NCBI GenBank assembly: GCA_963718635.1
Contig: OY970367.1
Location: 3,968,001 to 4,032,000, forward strand
DNA length: 64,000 bases
DNA from: JAIOQJ01 sp963718635
GTDB taxonomy: Bacteria; Planctomycetota; Planctomycetia; Gemmatales; Gemmataceae
Reading direction: 5' to 3'
Positions 34,816 through 45,595 of this stretch are shown here, in pieces. The notes below the pieces were generated by a model. The model made no database searches. It was not told where the DNA came from and saw only the letters and a list, made by a program, of their open reading frames with translations. Numbering within the stretch: the stretch's first letter is position 1; every line of letters begins with the position of its first letter. A program made the position numbers and the translations under genes.

Positions 34816-35240
34816 GGAAAGACTAAACAGGATGCCTACAAGCAAGGTTTTCTATCCTGTTCTTCCTGTTCTTCCTGTCGGTTTTGGTTGCATTATCGAC
34901 AGGATGAACAGGATTTACAGGATGGCTGCCAACAAGACTTTCTGACCTGTGCATTCTGTCTGTTTTAATGCATCATTGACCGGATGAACAGGATTTACAG
35001 GCATGAATGCGAGCAAGGCTTTCTGTCCTGTTCTCCCTGTCTGTCTCGATTAGGTATCGACAGGATTAACAGGATTTACAGGATAAACGCGAGCAAGCAT
35101 TCCAATCCTGTACTTCCTGTCTGTTTTACTTCGGTATCGACAGAATTTACGGGAAGGATGCCCGCAAGGATTTCAGTCCTGTTTTTCCTGTCCATCCTGT
35201 CTGTTTTGGTTGCATTATCGACAGGATGAACAGGATGGCT
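34816..35240. repeat. 80-bp tandem repeat, about five units
   Basis: Units begin with ATCGACAGGATGAACAGGAT or a variant at 34896, 34976, 35056, 35136 and 35217, giving periods of 80, 80, 80 and 81 bp, with a partial unit before 34896. Each unit also carries TCCTGT..TTCCTGTCTG, the approximate complement of its own start, so every unit can form a hairpin. It lies between two minus-strand genes with no reading frame of its own. Confidence 0.9.
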
Positions 35241-35268
35241 GCCAACAAGGCCGTCCTTTTTACTCGAC

Positions 35269-36288
35269 TTACTTGTTCGTCCCGCGGAAGATGCGGGCGA
35301 ACATGCCCGATTCTTTCTTGGCGGGCGCCGCGGCCGGTTCGGGCGGCAAATCGAGGAAGGGTGAAGAGGCGCCGCTCATCGATGGCGGACCGCTGCCCAT
35401 GGTGCGAGTGAGCACTTCCTGATGACGTCGCTGGAATTTCGAGAGCTGTTCCCGTAGCGTGCCATCGCCGCGTTGCAGCATTTCGAGTTCATGTTGAATC
35501 TCAGCGCTGAGTCGTTTCAGTTCCGTTTCCTGGCGAGCCATCATCGCTCGCTCGCGAGCCATGGAACATTCCATTTCGCGCATCTGCTTTTCGAGCGATT
35601 CTTCGTCGTCCTTCAGCTGGCGATGTTCCTCTTGCAGACGCTTTCGTTCCTGACCCAGCTTCGAGCTTTCCTGTTCGAGTTCATCCGACCATTCTTCGAG
35701 TTCGTCGCGCGTCTTGGGCGTTTTGGCGGCCGGCAGGTTCGCCAGCTCTTGTGTTAGTTGGACCACCCGAGCTTGGGCTTCTTCGAGCAATAGCTCCTTC
35801 TCGGCCAGCTGGTCTTGAAATTCCCTTTCGTGGGTTTGAACACGTGCTTCAGCGGCTGAAGCCTCTTCCAGAAGCGGCTTCATTTCCTCGACAATGCGCG
35901 TCAATTCTGCATTTTGGATGCGAAGCATCGACAGCTCGTCGTGCCCTTGGGCGTGATTATGGCCCTTTGCCTGGGGAGCGTGCGCCGGCGGCGCAGCTGG
36001 GAGCTGAAAATCCATCGAAGAACGGAAATGGCTGGCGTCCAGGCGGCCTTCGGGCAAGGGCGTATGCTTGGCAGTCGCCGGACCGGTCGCTTCGAGCATC
36101 AAGGCATCGAGATCGATCGCCGCCTGCGTGGCATAGCGATTGGTGTCGCGACGGTGATTGGAGCGCGCCATCGGCTGCGGCGCATCCTCCAGCACAATAG
36201 GAGGAGCGGAAGCCTCAGGGGCCGGGGCGAGAAGCCGCCGGCGAAGTTCCGCGGGACTTAAACGGGTGGGGGCTGTTGGGTTGGCCAT
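35269..36288 (-). CDS. Coiled-coil protein of unknown function
   Basis: 339 residues. The N-terminal 130 residues are Pro/Ala-rich and probably disordered. Residues about 120-290 form a long coiled coil (heptads such as EELEEWSDELEQESSKLGQE and RKRLQEEHRQLKDDEESLEK). The last 35 residues are Pro-rich and end MFARIFRGTNK. No enzymatic motif, signal or membrane segment is seen. Such proteins may be structural or cytoskeletal, but nothing here proves it. It is divergent from the large VWA protein gene. Confidence 0.8.
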   Translation of the reverse strand: MANPTAPTRLSPAELRRRLLAPAPEASAPPIVLEDAPQPMARSNHRRDTNRYATQAAIDLDALMLEATGPATAKHTPLPEGRLDASHFRSSMDFQLPAAPPAHAPQAKGHNHAQGHDELSMLRIQNAELTRIVEEMKPLLEEASAAEARVQTHEREFQDQLAEKELLLEEAQARVVQLTQELANLPAAKTPKTRDELEEWSDELEQESSKLGQERKRLQEEHRQLKDDEESLEKQMREMECSMARERAMMARQETELKRLSAEIQHELEMLQRGDGTLREQLSKFQRRHQEVLTRTMGSGPPSMSGASSPFLDLPPEPAAAPAKKESGMFARIFRGTNK

Positions 36289-36692
36289 TGGCCTGCCTCT
36301 TCTTCAATTTAAACTGGGAAAGCTATACGCGGCGGCGTGAATCGTTCCCTGTTCCGAGGGCTTCACAAACCGTAGCGGTTATCCCATGTGGATCGTTCCT
36401 GTACTTCGAACTTAATATGCCGGTTGTGCAAGTCAAATCAAAATGGAACGTCCGGAAGAGTTTACGGGTTAGCGAGATTGTAAATCCGTAACCTTCGGTA
36501 GTTCGGATAATCGCGCCAACGAATAGCTTGCTCGTTCGTTGAGATAGGTGAACATCCCCATATGGGCTTATGTTTCGCGATTTAAAGCGACACTGATTAA
36601 CAAAATTCCACTGGCAGTCATCGGTTCACCACGTTTACAATACCGGGGTGATTCGCTGCCTCTCTCGGAACTCTCTCTGGAGCGTCCGGACC
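36289..36692. other. Divergent intergenic region
   Basis: 404 bp between the coiled-coil gene (leftward) and the large VWA gene (rightward). Both promoters should lie here. It is more AT-rich than its surroundings. No repeat or clear operator was seen. Confidence 0.4.
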
Positions 36693-39600
36693 ATGACGAC
36701 CGTCAACCGTTTGAAGATATTCACCGCACTGCTCGGCCTGACCGCCACCATCACCAGCGCTTTTGTCTGGGGCGATGCCGGCAGCGTCAAAAACACGACT
36801 TCGGGTCTTAACCCCGGCGGCGTCCGACTGAGCGAAGACCTGATGTCGAACCGTTTTGCGAAGCAAACGGTCGTCGTTTACGAAAACGCCGAGGGCGAAA
36901 CGCTCTTTGCTTTGCAACTGAAACCGATCCTGAAGGCATCGCCCGCTCGTCCGCGCGACTTGATCATCATCGTCGATACGACGGCCAGTCAGGCCGGCAA
37001 ATTCATCGATGCCTCGCGCAAGATCGTCGAGCAGATCGCCAAAGACGCCGCCCCGAACGATCGGCTGGGGCTCATGGTCCTCAATACTCCTGCCGCGACC
37101 CGTTCGCTCTCGAACGGCCTGCGCGATGCCGGGAACAAAGACAACTTGCTTGGCATCATTCGCGACCTGGCGATTGAATACCCCTCCGGCGCCACCGACC
37201 TGAAAGTCGGCATCGATAAAGCTCTCAAAGACTTTGACGGCAAGACGATGCGGCAGCAGGCCATCCTCTTCCTGGGCGATGCTGAAAGCGCTTTGAATCC
37301 ATTGAGCGAAAGCGATCGCTTCCAACTTGCCAACAAAGTCCGCGAAGCGAAGGTCCAGTTCTTTGCCGTCCCGCTCGGCACAGCTATCAATGGCCTGAAC
37401 ATGCACTCGCTCGCTAGCGGCACCGGCGGCAGCGTGATTCGGTTTAGCGATGAACTTCGCGATGGCAAGAAACTTCATGCCGATTTGAGCCAACGGGTCT
37501 TCGAAGCACTTGATGTACCTGTTTTGATGCCTTCGAAAGCAACGTTCCCGGCTGAAGTAGCAGCGTATTATCCGACGCGGTTGCCGCCCTTGCGAGCGGA
37601 TGCCCCGACTTTGGTCGTGGGCAAGTTCGTCAAAGGAAAGATCCCGGCCCGGCTGGAATTGGCGATCGAAGGCAAGATCGCGACCACGGCCTCCAATGTG
37701 ACGGTCAGCGAAGCCGTTCCTGCCGCGGGCGTCGACAATTATTTCCTGAACACAATTGTACGCCAATGGAGTGAATCGAATCTGAAAGAAGCCCCGGCAG
37801 TGATGCGGGCCGACCGTACGCTCGCTTTGGCCTTTGAACAAGGTCGATTGACTCGCGAAGAGTACTTGGCCCAAGCTGAATGGGCATTGGGCGCGAATCA
37901 ATTCGAGACGGCCCGGAATTTGTCCGAGGCAGCTGTCAAACTCGACCCCGCCAACCCCGAAGTGAAGGCGCTCGGAAAGATTATCGAAAAGCTCGGTTCG
38001 GGCAAAATGAGCTTGGAACAGTTGAAACAGGCGACCGGCCAGCGTATCGGCGTGAAGTACAACAAGCTGCCGAATGGTCAACTGGCCATGGAGCGCGTCA
38101 ATCTTCAAGATATCGCCAATCAAGAACCGGCCGCGCCCGCGAACGATGCTCCGCGAGTGCCGGTCGGCAATCCGACCGAATTGCTGAAAGCCGAACAAGC
38201 TCGGCGTTCGATTCTTGAACAACAAGTTAATTTGACCGTTCAGGAGACACTTGCTCGCGGCCGCGAATTGCTGCGAACCGGTGATCCGAAGTCGGCCAAA
38301 GATCTGCTCGTCGCCCAACGCGATTCGATCAAAGCCAACCCCGACATCGGCGAGGCACTGCGGACACAATTGCTCAATCGCATGGAATTGTTGTTGGCCG
38401 ACATCGGCCAACGAGGCGAAAAGATCATCCGCGATAAAGCGGAAGAAAACGAACGGATCGCCCGCGCCCGGGCCAAGTTGGCCTCGATTGACACCCAGTC
38501 GGCTCAAGAAGAAAAGACCCGCGAACGGATTAAGGCTTTCACTAATCTGATGTCCCAAGCTCGCTTCGAAGACGCCTATCGCGAAGCGCTGCTAATGACG
38601 CAGGAACGAGTAAACGAAGGCCGACCGGTCCCCTTGGCGACTCAGGCAACCTATCAGATCGGCCAAGCCGCTACGAACCTGCGTGAAATGCGCGAATTGA
38701 CCCGCATCCGAGAAGATCGCTTCCTCCTAACCATGATGCAGGTTGAGAAATCGCACATTCCTTACCCCGATGAACCGCCGGTTCACTTCCCTCCATCGAG
38801 GGTTTGGCGCGATCTGTTGGAAACGCGCAAACGCTACGCCCAGACCGATTTCGAAGGCGATGTGCCTCCTCGCGTTGCACGACGTATGGAGTTTCTCAAG
38901 AGCGCTCTGGAAACGCCGATCAAAGAAGTGGAGAAGGGCGAAATCTCCCTATCGCTGTTGCTTGAAACCTTGCAAGCGATTGCGACTCCAGCGGGTGCAG
39001 ACAATGATCCGTCACGCCGAGTTTCGATCTTGATCGATGCTGACGCCTTCAAGAAAGAAAAGATGATGGATTTCGATCCAGAGAAGATCCAGATCAAAAT
39101 CAGCAGTAAGCTCGTTGGCGTGTCATTGGCAACCGTGTTGCGAATCATTGCAGAGCAACTCGATGGCACCTACTGGGTTCGACGTGATTACATCGAGATC
39201 GTGCCCGCTGACATGGCGATTCGCGAGAAAGTGACACGCGTCTTCCCGGTGGCTGACTTGATCATCGGCATCCCGAATGCGATCAACCAAAACGCCTTGC
39301 AGCAGAGCCTGTCGGCTTTAGGCCAGACGTTCTCGCTCGGCGGCGGTTTCCGCGGCGGGCCAGTCGTGTTCAACGGCAATAACGTCGGCGGCTTCCAGAT
39401 CGGTGGCTTCGGCGGCGGAGGCCAGCAAGGCGGCGGTGCTCAGAATGCGGCTCTCGGCGCGGGTGCGGCCGGTGGCTTGTTCAATGGCGGCTGTGCGGGC
39501 GGCATTGCCGGCTTCGGCGGCGGCGTGCAAGGCAACATCGGTTCGGGCCTCGGTGGTCAGTTCGGCTTCCAAGGTCAGGATTACAGCCAACCGCTCGTTA

Positions 39601-41321
39601 CTCTGATTACTGAAGTGGTTGCGAAAGGCGAATGGGCAGTGAGCCCCAACCTCCTGTGTGCCGGCGGCGGCGGCGCAGGCGCTGCCGACCCCGACCCGAA
39701 CGCCGGGCCGACTCTGGCTGCAGATAAGCTCAATTCTCTAGGCTACTGGCAGCCCGCCCGTGGGTTGATCGTTCGCGGCACGTCGCGCGTCCATCGCACC
39801 AACAGCAGCAAACTGAAGCCTGCCGGTATGATGCCGGCGGCCTTCATCCCTCCTGGTGGGGCCGAAGCGAACGTTATCGGGAAGATCGGCGGCAACTTCG
39901 CCAAGGCCGAGCCGAAGGCGATGAAGATTCCGATTCACGACGCCGATCGACGCTGCGACGAAATCGTTCAGCAGATCATTGAGAAAGAAAAAGATCTGCC
40001 GCCCGAAAAGATTTACCAGATGGTCCTCGACCACGGCTTGACCGCGCCGGGTGAGATCATTGCCTGTGCCGACTTCATGGTAGGTTGCAAGCAATTCAAG
40101 CATGCTGCCGAGTTGCTCAAGGCCGCGCTGCGAGCCGGTGTCGTCGCCGAGCCTTGGGCGCAGGAAGCCCTGGCGATCGCACTCGAAGGCTCCCAAGGGT
40201 CGCCGACTGAAATTGAGCGGGCAAGGGTTTCAGGTATTGATCTAGCCCCCAAGAGTGCTATCGCTTACGTGAAAGCTTCCAAAGCTATGGCCGACATGGG
40301 CCAACTCGATACGGCTATGAAATTCTGTCGCGAGGCGGCCCGTTTGGAACCGGGACTTCCTGACGCCTATGTGAATGCTCTGGTGTTCGCAGGCGATAAG
40401 AAGGCGACGCTCGACTCCGACATTTCGGCCTTTGCAGCCGGCAACCTCCTCGGCCGCGATTGGACGGTTGATACTGCGGAGTACCATCTGCGTGCTCGCG
40501 AGCATCTGAAGGGGCAGGCAGAGAAGTTCGTCGCTCAGAACAAGATGGCGGACGCACAAAAGCTGCAGACGATTCTCGAAAACGAAAACCGCCGCGATCT
40601 CGTCATCGAGTTGATGTGGTCGGGTGAAGCCGATCTCGATCTGAAAGTTCGCGAGCCGATCGGCACGAACTGTACCTCGATCCAACGCCAGACGGCAGCG
40701 GGTGGTATTCTTCTCTGCGACGACTTTACTCAGAAGGTCGATAACCGCAGTGAAACCTACACGGCTGCCGAGGCCTATAACGGCAGCTACGAAGTAAGCG
40801 TCGATCGCGTATGGGGACGGCCGCTGGGCGAGAAAGCGACCGTCAAGGTTACACGCAACCAGGGGACGCCCAAGCAGATAATCGAACTGCACACGCTTTA
40901 CTTCACCAAGGATAAGCCGCAGCCGAAGGTTTTCTTGTCCTTCGATAGCGGCCGACGCACAACGCTCGCCAGCGTTCCTTTGGCAGGCGTTGCTCCGGGC
41001 GCCAGCCGTAAGCCGGAACGCGAAGATCAGGTGATGAACAAACTGCGTGCGATGACGAACGGAACGAGCGTTCCCACAGGCATGGGCGGCGGCGTAGGCC
41101 GACAGGCCAATAGCCGTGACAACAGCGATTCACCGCTCATGGAAATCTCCCACCAGGCGAGCATTTCATCGATCGCCACCGGGGGCATGGAAATCCGCCA
41201 GCAGACGACGCTGGCGAAAGATGGCAAGTCGGTGCAAGTAACGATGGCCCCCGTCTTCAACGGAGGGGCTGCTGCGAAACAGGGTAAAGTGAAGCTCGAC
41301 TTCATTCCGGGCGCCGAGTAG
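36693..41321 (+). CDS. Very large exported protein with VWA, STN-like and DUF2135-like regions
   Basis: 1542 residues from the ATG at 36693 (MTTVNRLKIF; GGAG lies 11 nt upstream). A signal peptide (FTALLGLTATITSAFVWGDA) is followed by a VWA domain at about residues 85-270 (RDLIIIVDTTASQAG, a variant MIDAS). TPR-like helical repeats follow, then near residues 790-890 an STN-like secretin/TonB short domain (KIQIKISSKLVGVSLATVLR). A Gly/Ala-rich linker (39341-39560) comes next, then more TPR repeats, and near 1290-1390 a YfaP/DUF2135-like domain (VIELMWSGEADLDLKV). It could be an envelope assembly or scaffold protein. The function is unknown and no neighbour suggests one. Confidence 0.85.
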   Translation: MTTVNRLKIFTALLGLTATITSAFVWGDAGSVKNTTSGLNPGGVRLSEDLMSNRFAKQTVVVYENAEGETLFALQLKPILKASPARPRDLIIIVDTTASQAGKFIDASRKIVEQIAKDAAPNDRLGLMVLNTPAATRSLSNGLRDAGNKDNLLGIIRDLAIEYPSGATDLKVGIDKALKDFDGKTMRQQAILFLGDAESALNPLSESDRFQLANKVREAKVQFFAVPLGTAINGLNMHSLASGTGGSVIRFSDELRDGKKLHADLSQRVFEALDVPVLMPSKATFPAEVAAYYPTRLPPLRADAPTLVVGKFVKGKIPARLELAIEGKIATTASNVTVSEAVPAAGVDNYFLNTIVRQWSESNLKEAPAVMRADRTLALAFEQGRLTREEYLAQAEWALGANQFETARNLSEAAVKLDPANPEVKALGKIIEKLGSGKMSLEQLKQATGQRIGVKYNKLPNGQLAMERVNLQDIANQEPAAPANDAPRVPVGNPTELLKAEQARRSILEQQVNLTVQETLARGRELLRTGDPKSAKDLLVAQRDSIKANPDIGEALRTQLLNRMELLLADIGQRGEKIIRDKAEENERIARARAKLASIDTQSAQEEKTRERIKAFTNLMSQARFEDAYREALLMTQERVNEGRPVPLATQATYQIGQAATNLREMRELTRIREDRFLLTMMQVEKSHIPYPDEPPVHFPPSRVWRDLLETRKRYAQTDFEGDVPPRVARRMEFLKSALETPIKEVEKGEISLSLLLETLQAIATPAGADNDPSRRVSILIDADAFKKEKMMDFDPEKIQIKISSKLVGVSLATVLRIIAEQLDGTYWVRRDYIEIVPADMAIREKVTRVFPVADLIIGIPNAINQNALQQSLSALGQTFSLGGGFRGGPVVFNGNNVGGFQIGGFGGGGQQGGGAQNAALGAGAAGGLFNGGCAGGIAGFGGGVQGNIGSGLGGQFGFQGQDYSQPLVTLITEVVAKGEWAVSPNLLCAGGGGAGAADPDPNAGPTLAADKLNSLGYWQPARGLIVRGTSRVHRTNSSKLKPAGMMPAAFIPPGGAEANVIGKIGGNFAKAEPKAMKIPIHDADRRCDEIVQQIIEKEKDLPPEKIYQMVLDHGLTAPGEIIACADFMVGCKQFKHAAELLKAALRAGVVAEPWAQEALAIALEGSQGSPTEIERARVSGIDLAPKSAIAYVKASKAMADMGQLDTAMKFCREAARLEPGLPDAYVNALVFAGDKKATLDSDISAFAAGNLLGRDWTVDTAEYHLRAREHLKGQAEKFVAQNKMADAQKLQTILENENRRDLVIELMWSGEADLDLKVREPIGTNCTSIQRQTAAGGILLCDDFTQKVDNRSETYTAAEAYNGSYEVSVDRVWGRPLGEKATVKVTRNQGTPKQIIELHTLYFTKDKPQPKVFLSFDSGRRTTLASVPLAGVAPGASRKPEREDQVMNKLRAMTNGTSVPTGMGGGVGRQANSRDNSDSPLMEISHQASISSIATGGMEIRQQTTLAKDGKSVQVTMAPVFNGGAAAKQGKVKLDFIPGAE

Positions 41322-41344
41322 TGCAGAAAAGATTTCTCGATCGA

Positions 41345-41374
41345 GCGAGCCTCGCGAGCAATCGCGAGGCTCGC
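41345..41374 (+). terminator. Terminator hairpin of the large VWA gene
   Basis: A perfect 13-bp stem (GCGAGCCTCGCGA at 41345-41357 with its complement at 41362-41374) and a 4-nt GCAA loop, 24 bp after the stop. The tail TTCGTATATT is moderately T-rich. Confidence 0.8.
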
Positions 41375-41382
41375 TTCGTATA

Positions 41383-41431
41383 TTAGCCGCGACCGTCAGG
41401 AAGCGCGTTTAGCCGCGACCGTCAGGAAGCG
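41383..41431. repeat. Short tandem repeat with GCGACCGTCAGG
   Basis: Two 23-nt copies starting TTAGCCGCGACCGTCAGGAA, at 41383 and 41409 (period 26), lie just upstream of leuD. The motif GCGACCGTCAGG/GCGACCGTTAGG recurs at 23690, 24414 and 48463. Confidence 0.85.
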
Positions 41432-41461
41432 TTTTGCAACAAAACGGAGATCTCGCTTTCC

Positions 41462-42025
41462 ATGCAGAAAATCATCACAGGCAAGGCTTTTGTGTTGGGG
41501 GACAACGTCGATACCGATCAGATCATCCCGGCACAGTACCTTACTTATAATCCGTCGATCGCTGCCGAATACAAAATGTTCGGCAAGTATGCGCTCAGCG
41601 GCGTGCCCAACGCGCAAGCCGGCTTGCCGAAGGGCCATATCCCCTTCCACACGGATGATGAGTACGCGTCTCCCTACAAGATCATCGTGGCCGGCAAGAA
41701 TTTCGGCTGCGGCTCATCGCGCGAACATGCCCCTATCGCGCTCGCCGCCGCGGGCATCTTAGCGGTAGTTGCCGAATTCTATGCCCGCATCTTTTATCGC
41801 AACTCCATCAACGGCGGCTACCTGACGCCGATCGAAACCACCACGCGCCTGATTGACCAAGTCTGCACCGGCGATGAACTGACGATCGATATCACGGAGA
41901 AGTTGCTCGTCAACAACACGACCGGCGACCGCTATGAACTGCACGGCCTGGGCGAAATTGAGCCTATTCTCGAAGCCGGCGGCATCTTCAACTACGCCAA
42001 ATCGGTTGGCATGTTGAAGAGCTAA
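41462..42025 (+). CDS. leuD: 3-isopropylmalate dehydratase small subunit
   Basis: 187 residues. It forms the swivelling small subunit of isopropylmalate isomerase (leucine synthesis) with the Fe-S large subunit LeuC, which is not in this window. Typical blocks are DNVDTDQIIPAQYL near the N-terminus and the substrate-recognition motif GKNFGCGSSREHAPIALAAAG. The length fits the compact archaeal/Aquifex-like type rather than the longer enterobacterial LeuD. It is followed 17 bp later by proA, so the two may be co-transcribed. Confidence 0.93.
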   Translation: MQKIITGKAFVLGDNVDTDQIIPAQYLTYNPSIAAEYKMFGKYALSGVPNAQAGLPKGHIPFHTDDEYASPYKIIVAGKNFGCGSSREHAPIALAAAGILAVVAEFYARIFYRNSINGGYLTPIETTTRLIDQVCTGDELTIDITEKLLVNNTTGDRYELHGLGEIEPILEAGGIFNYAKSVGMLKS

Positions 42026-42042
42026 TGTCAACGGGGGCTTTC

Positions 42043-43298
<1,256 letters not shown>

Positions 43299-43356
43299 CC
43301 CTTCTCCCGGTCGGCCATGACGGTCGGCTTCGTCCGAGAACGGACGTGGAGAAGAG

Positions 43357-44929
43357 ATGGTTGTACCCGTACTGCTGCTGACGTTAGGGGCTGCCGCCGT
43401 TCTCTTTGGCCAGCGCCGGCGCAGATTCGCGCCGTGCGCCGCTGAGGCAGCGGCGCACAACTCTCCCGTTGCCTACCAGCATTTGCAGTTGTTCCAGGGA
43501 GGTGCGCTCAGTCAGGGCGTGCTCGATACCGCCAAAGCGGAACTCGAAGACAAGTTCGCCCAAGGGGGCGTGCTTGCTGTAGAGCCCTGCTTGCGTGCCG
43601 GTCTCGAGTACGTCGTCAAAGTGCGTGCGCTCGCCGAGATCGGCACCGATGAAGCAGGCAGGGTGCTTGAACGCCAGCTGTCGCGCCGCATTTCGAATGA
43701 TCCCATCGAGCAATCGTGGTATTGGATCGATCTGGTGCAAGGGCTCCGCGAACTGAATCGTTGTGAGAGCTTGCCTACTCTGCTGCGGTGCGGCGAAAAA
43801 GCGCTGGAGACGCCGCTCGGCTATCTCTATTCCGCCGAAGTCACCTGCTTCTCCAATTTCGGCGACTATCTTCAAGAACCGCTCACTCGCCAGGGCCAGA
43901 CTTCGCTGCGAATTCTGCGTTCGGCCTTGGAAGGGATTCGCCGAGGCTATGTGCCGGTTACGCTTTATGCCGAGGCCCAATTGGGTGAAATGCTGCGGCA
44001 TTTGGCGGAAAGCTGCCCCGATAAGGCCGATCCGCTTTTGCGCGCGCATTTTCGTGGAAGGTCTGCGTCACGCCCGGCGCTCTTATTCGTCGTCTCCCGA
44101 ACTTCGAGACGATCCGGTGCGGCGTCAGACAATCCGCTGGCAAGTCGGGCATTTACGTGATGCGGAGCCGATCTTTCGCGAGTATCTGCACGGCATCGGT
44201 GAGGACCTGCTGCAAATGTTGCCTCGTCGGAATGCGCAAGAGCAACTCGATATCCTGGCCGTCATCGCCGAATTACATGAAGACACGGGCGACGAGCTGG
44301 CCGGACTGCTGGGCGACACACGCTTTGAGCCACGTGCGGCGACGCTGGAGAGCCTTCGCTGGTCAACAGCGCCGGCCGCATCGCGCTTGCTCTGCGACAT
44401 TGCTCGGAACTCGATCGACGGGCGCGATGGCAAACCCGCCTGGTGGAAACGCAAGACGAACGACGGCACGGTTTCAACACCCGAACTTGTTGCCGCGTTG
44501 ACCGCCCTTCGCGGCCATCCCGGCGAAGAGGCGGAAGCCGTGCTCCGCGAGTTCGGCCGCCATCCCCAACCTGCTTTACGCGTCGCGGCTTTGCGCAGCC
44601 TCGGCTGGTGGGAACCGATCGATCGAGCGGAAGTCTTGCAACTCACGCGTGTCGCCAAGATTGATTCGAATTCCGAAGTGCGTACGGCAGCGGTCTCCGT
44701 GCTCGCACGTCTCGGTGAATGCGCTGCCTTGAACCTTTTGCGAGAAGCGATGAACGGCCCGAATTCCGAAAACGTTCATCAGGTGATCGACACCATCGCC
44801 AACGAAGGTTTGACCTGGCTTTGGCCCGACCTCGACGTCCTGACCGAAGCCGACAACCCGGCCATCGCTCATCATGCGTGGGAAGCCGTCGAGAATCTCC
44901 GCGAATCGATCCTCGGCCCCTTGGCATGA
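43357..44929 (+). CDS. HEAT-repeat protein with N-terminal anchor, one apparent frameshift
   Basis: About 524 residues when joined. The N-terminus (MVVPVLLLTLGAAAVLFGQR) is a membrane anchor or uncleaved signal. Helical repeats run through RALAEIGTDEAGRVLERQLS and ALEGIRRGYVPVTLYAEAQL to a frame switch near 44053, where one extra base moves the protein to EGLRHARRSYSSSPELRDDP. The C-terminal half has clear HEAT units (ELVAALTALRGHPGEEAEAV, ALRVAALRSLGWWEPIDRAE, VRTAAVSVLARLGECAALNL). It is a protein-binding scaffold of unknown partner. A small lipoprotein gene follows 10 bp later. Confidence 0.8.
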
Positions 44930-44939
44930 GGAGCGTTTC

Positions 44940-45161
44940 ATGAGACGTCTTTTCCATTGGGCCCGGCTTTGCAGCCTTTGCGTCGTCGCTATTGGCTGCG
45001 GGCAGAACAAGTCGTACCTGCGCCACCCGCTGGTGCGCCAGTTGAACGTCATCGCCGGGCCCGTCAGCGAACCGGAAACGGCAACACAGGCCGAGCCCTA
45101 CCCGCCGGCCCGCCCAACGCAACCGGACGAGTTTCCGAACGTGGCGACGGTGCGTGAATGA
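44940..45161 (+). CDS. Small lipoprotein
   Basis: 73 residues. The ATG at 44940 has GAGGAG 6 nt upstream. The N-terminus has a type II signal with the lipobox AIGC (LCSLCVVAIGCGQNKSYLRH), so it should be anchored by a diacylglycerol Cys near residue 20. The mature part is short and Pro-rich. It lies 10 bp after the HEAT-repeat gene and is probably co-transcribed. Function unknown. Confidence 0.75.
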   Translation: MRRLFHWARLCSLCVVAIGCGQNKSYLRHPLVRQLNVIAGPVSEPETATQAEPYPPARPTQPDEFPNVATVRE

Positions 45162-45219
45162 TCAGCGATTCGTTTGCTGCTGCGCGTCAAGTGCGCTCCG
45201 TAGAGCGTCGCGGCTAACC

Positions 45220-45359
45220 CTCGTTTGACGTTCCGCGTCGAACGTCTTCATCGACGCTCCGCGTCGTCTGCTCCTCCAACGAAATTCAGGCAATTCAGTG
45301 AACGTCTTAATCGACGCAGAGCGTCGATTAAGACGTTCGACGCGGAGCGTCAAACGAGG
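45220..45359. repeat. REP cluster, third copy, distant from the RAYT gene
   Basis: Four palindromes of the GACGCTCTGCGTC family (variants GACGTTCCGCGTC, GACGCTCCGCGTC, GACGCAGAGCGTC, GACGCGGAGCGTC). They have the same layout as the clusters flanking the RAYT gene at 26.8-27.3 kb: a direct copy starting CTCGTTTGACG, a spacer containing AGGCAATTCAG, and an inverted copy ending GTCAAACGAGG. Confidence 0.9.
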
Positions 45360-45595
45360 GGCAGTGAGAGCCGCGGCCGCAAGAGAGCGTTTGCCTATCG
45401 ACAGCCGTGTCGAGGCTCACGGACGCTCCCCCACGTCGCCCAACACCGGCAAAGCTGGGGGGGGTGGGAAGGCACGGCGCGGTTGTGTCAGGATCGATTG
45501 GCACACCCGAGCGAGCGTGGCGCGACTTATATTCTTGGCGCGCTGAGTCTGCATTTGGTAATCTATAAGAGGTCAATTTTAAATCCGGAGAAGGC

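Noticed and set aside
34816..35240. CRISPR array
   Set aside because: The units are 80-bp direct repeats with no separate unique spacers, and there are no cas genes nearby.
45422..45475. Further copy of the GC-rich repeat near trpD
   Set aside because: Only a short, degenerate resemblance (GGGGGGGTGGGAAGGC); not enough to call a copy.
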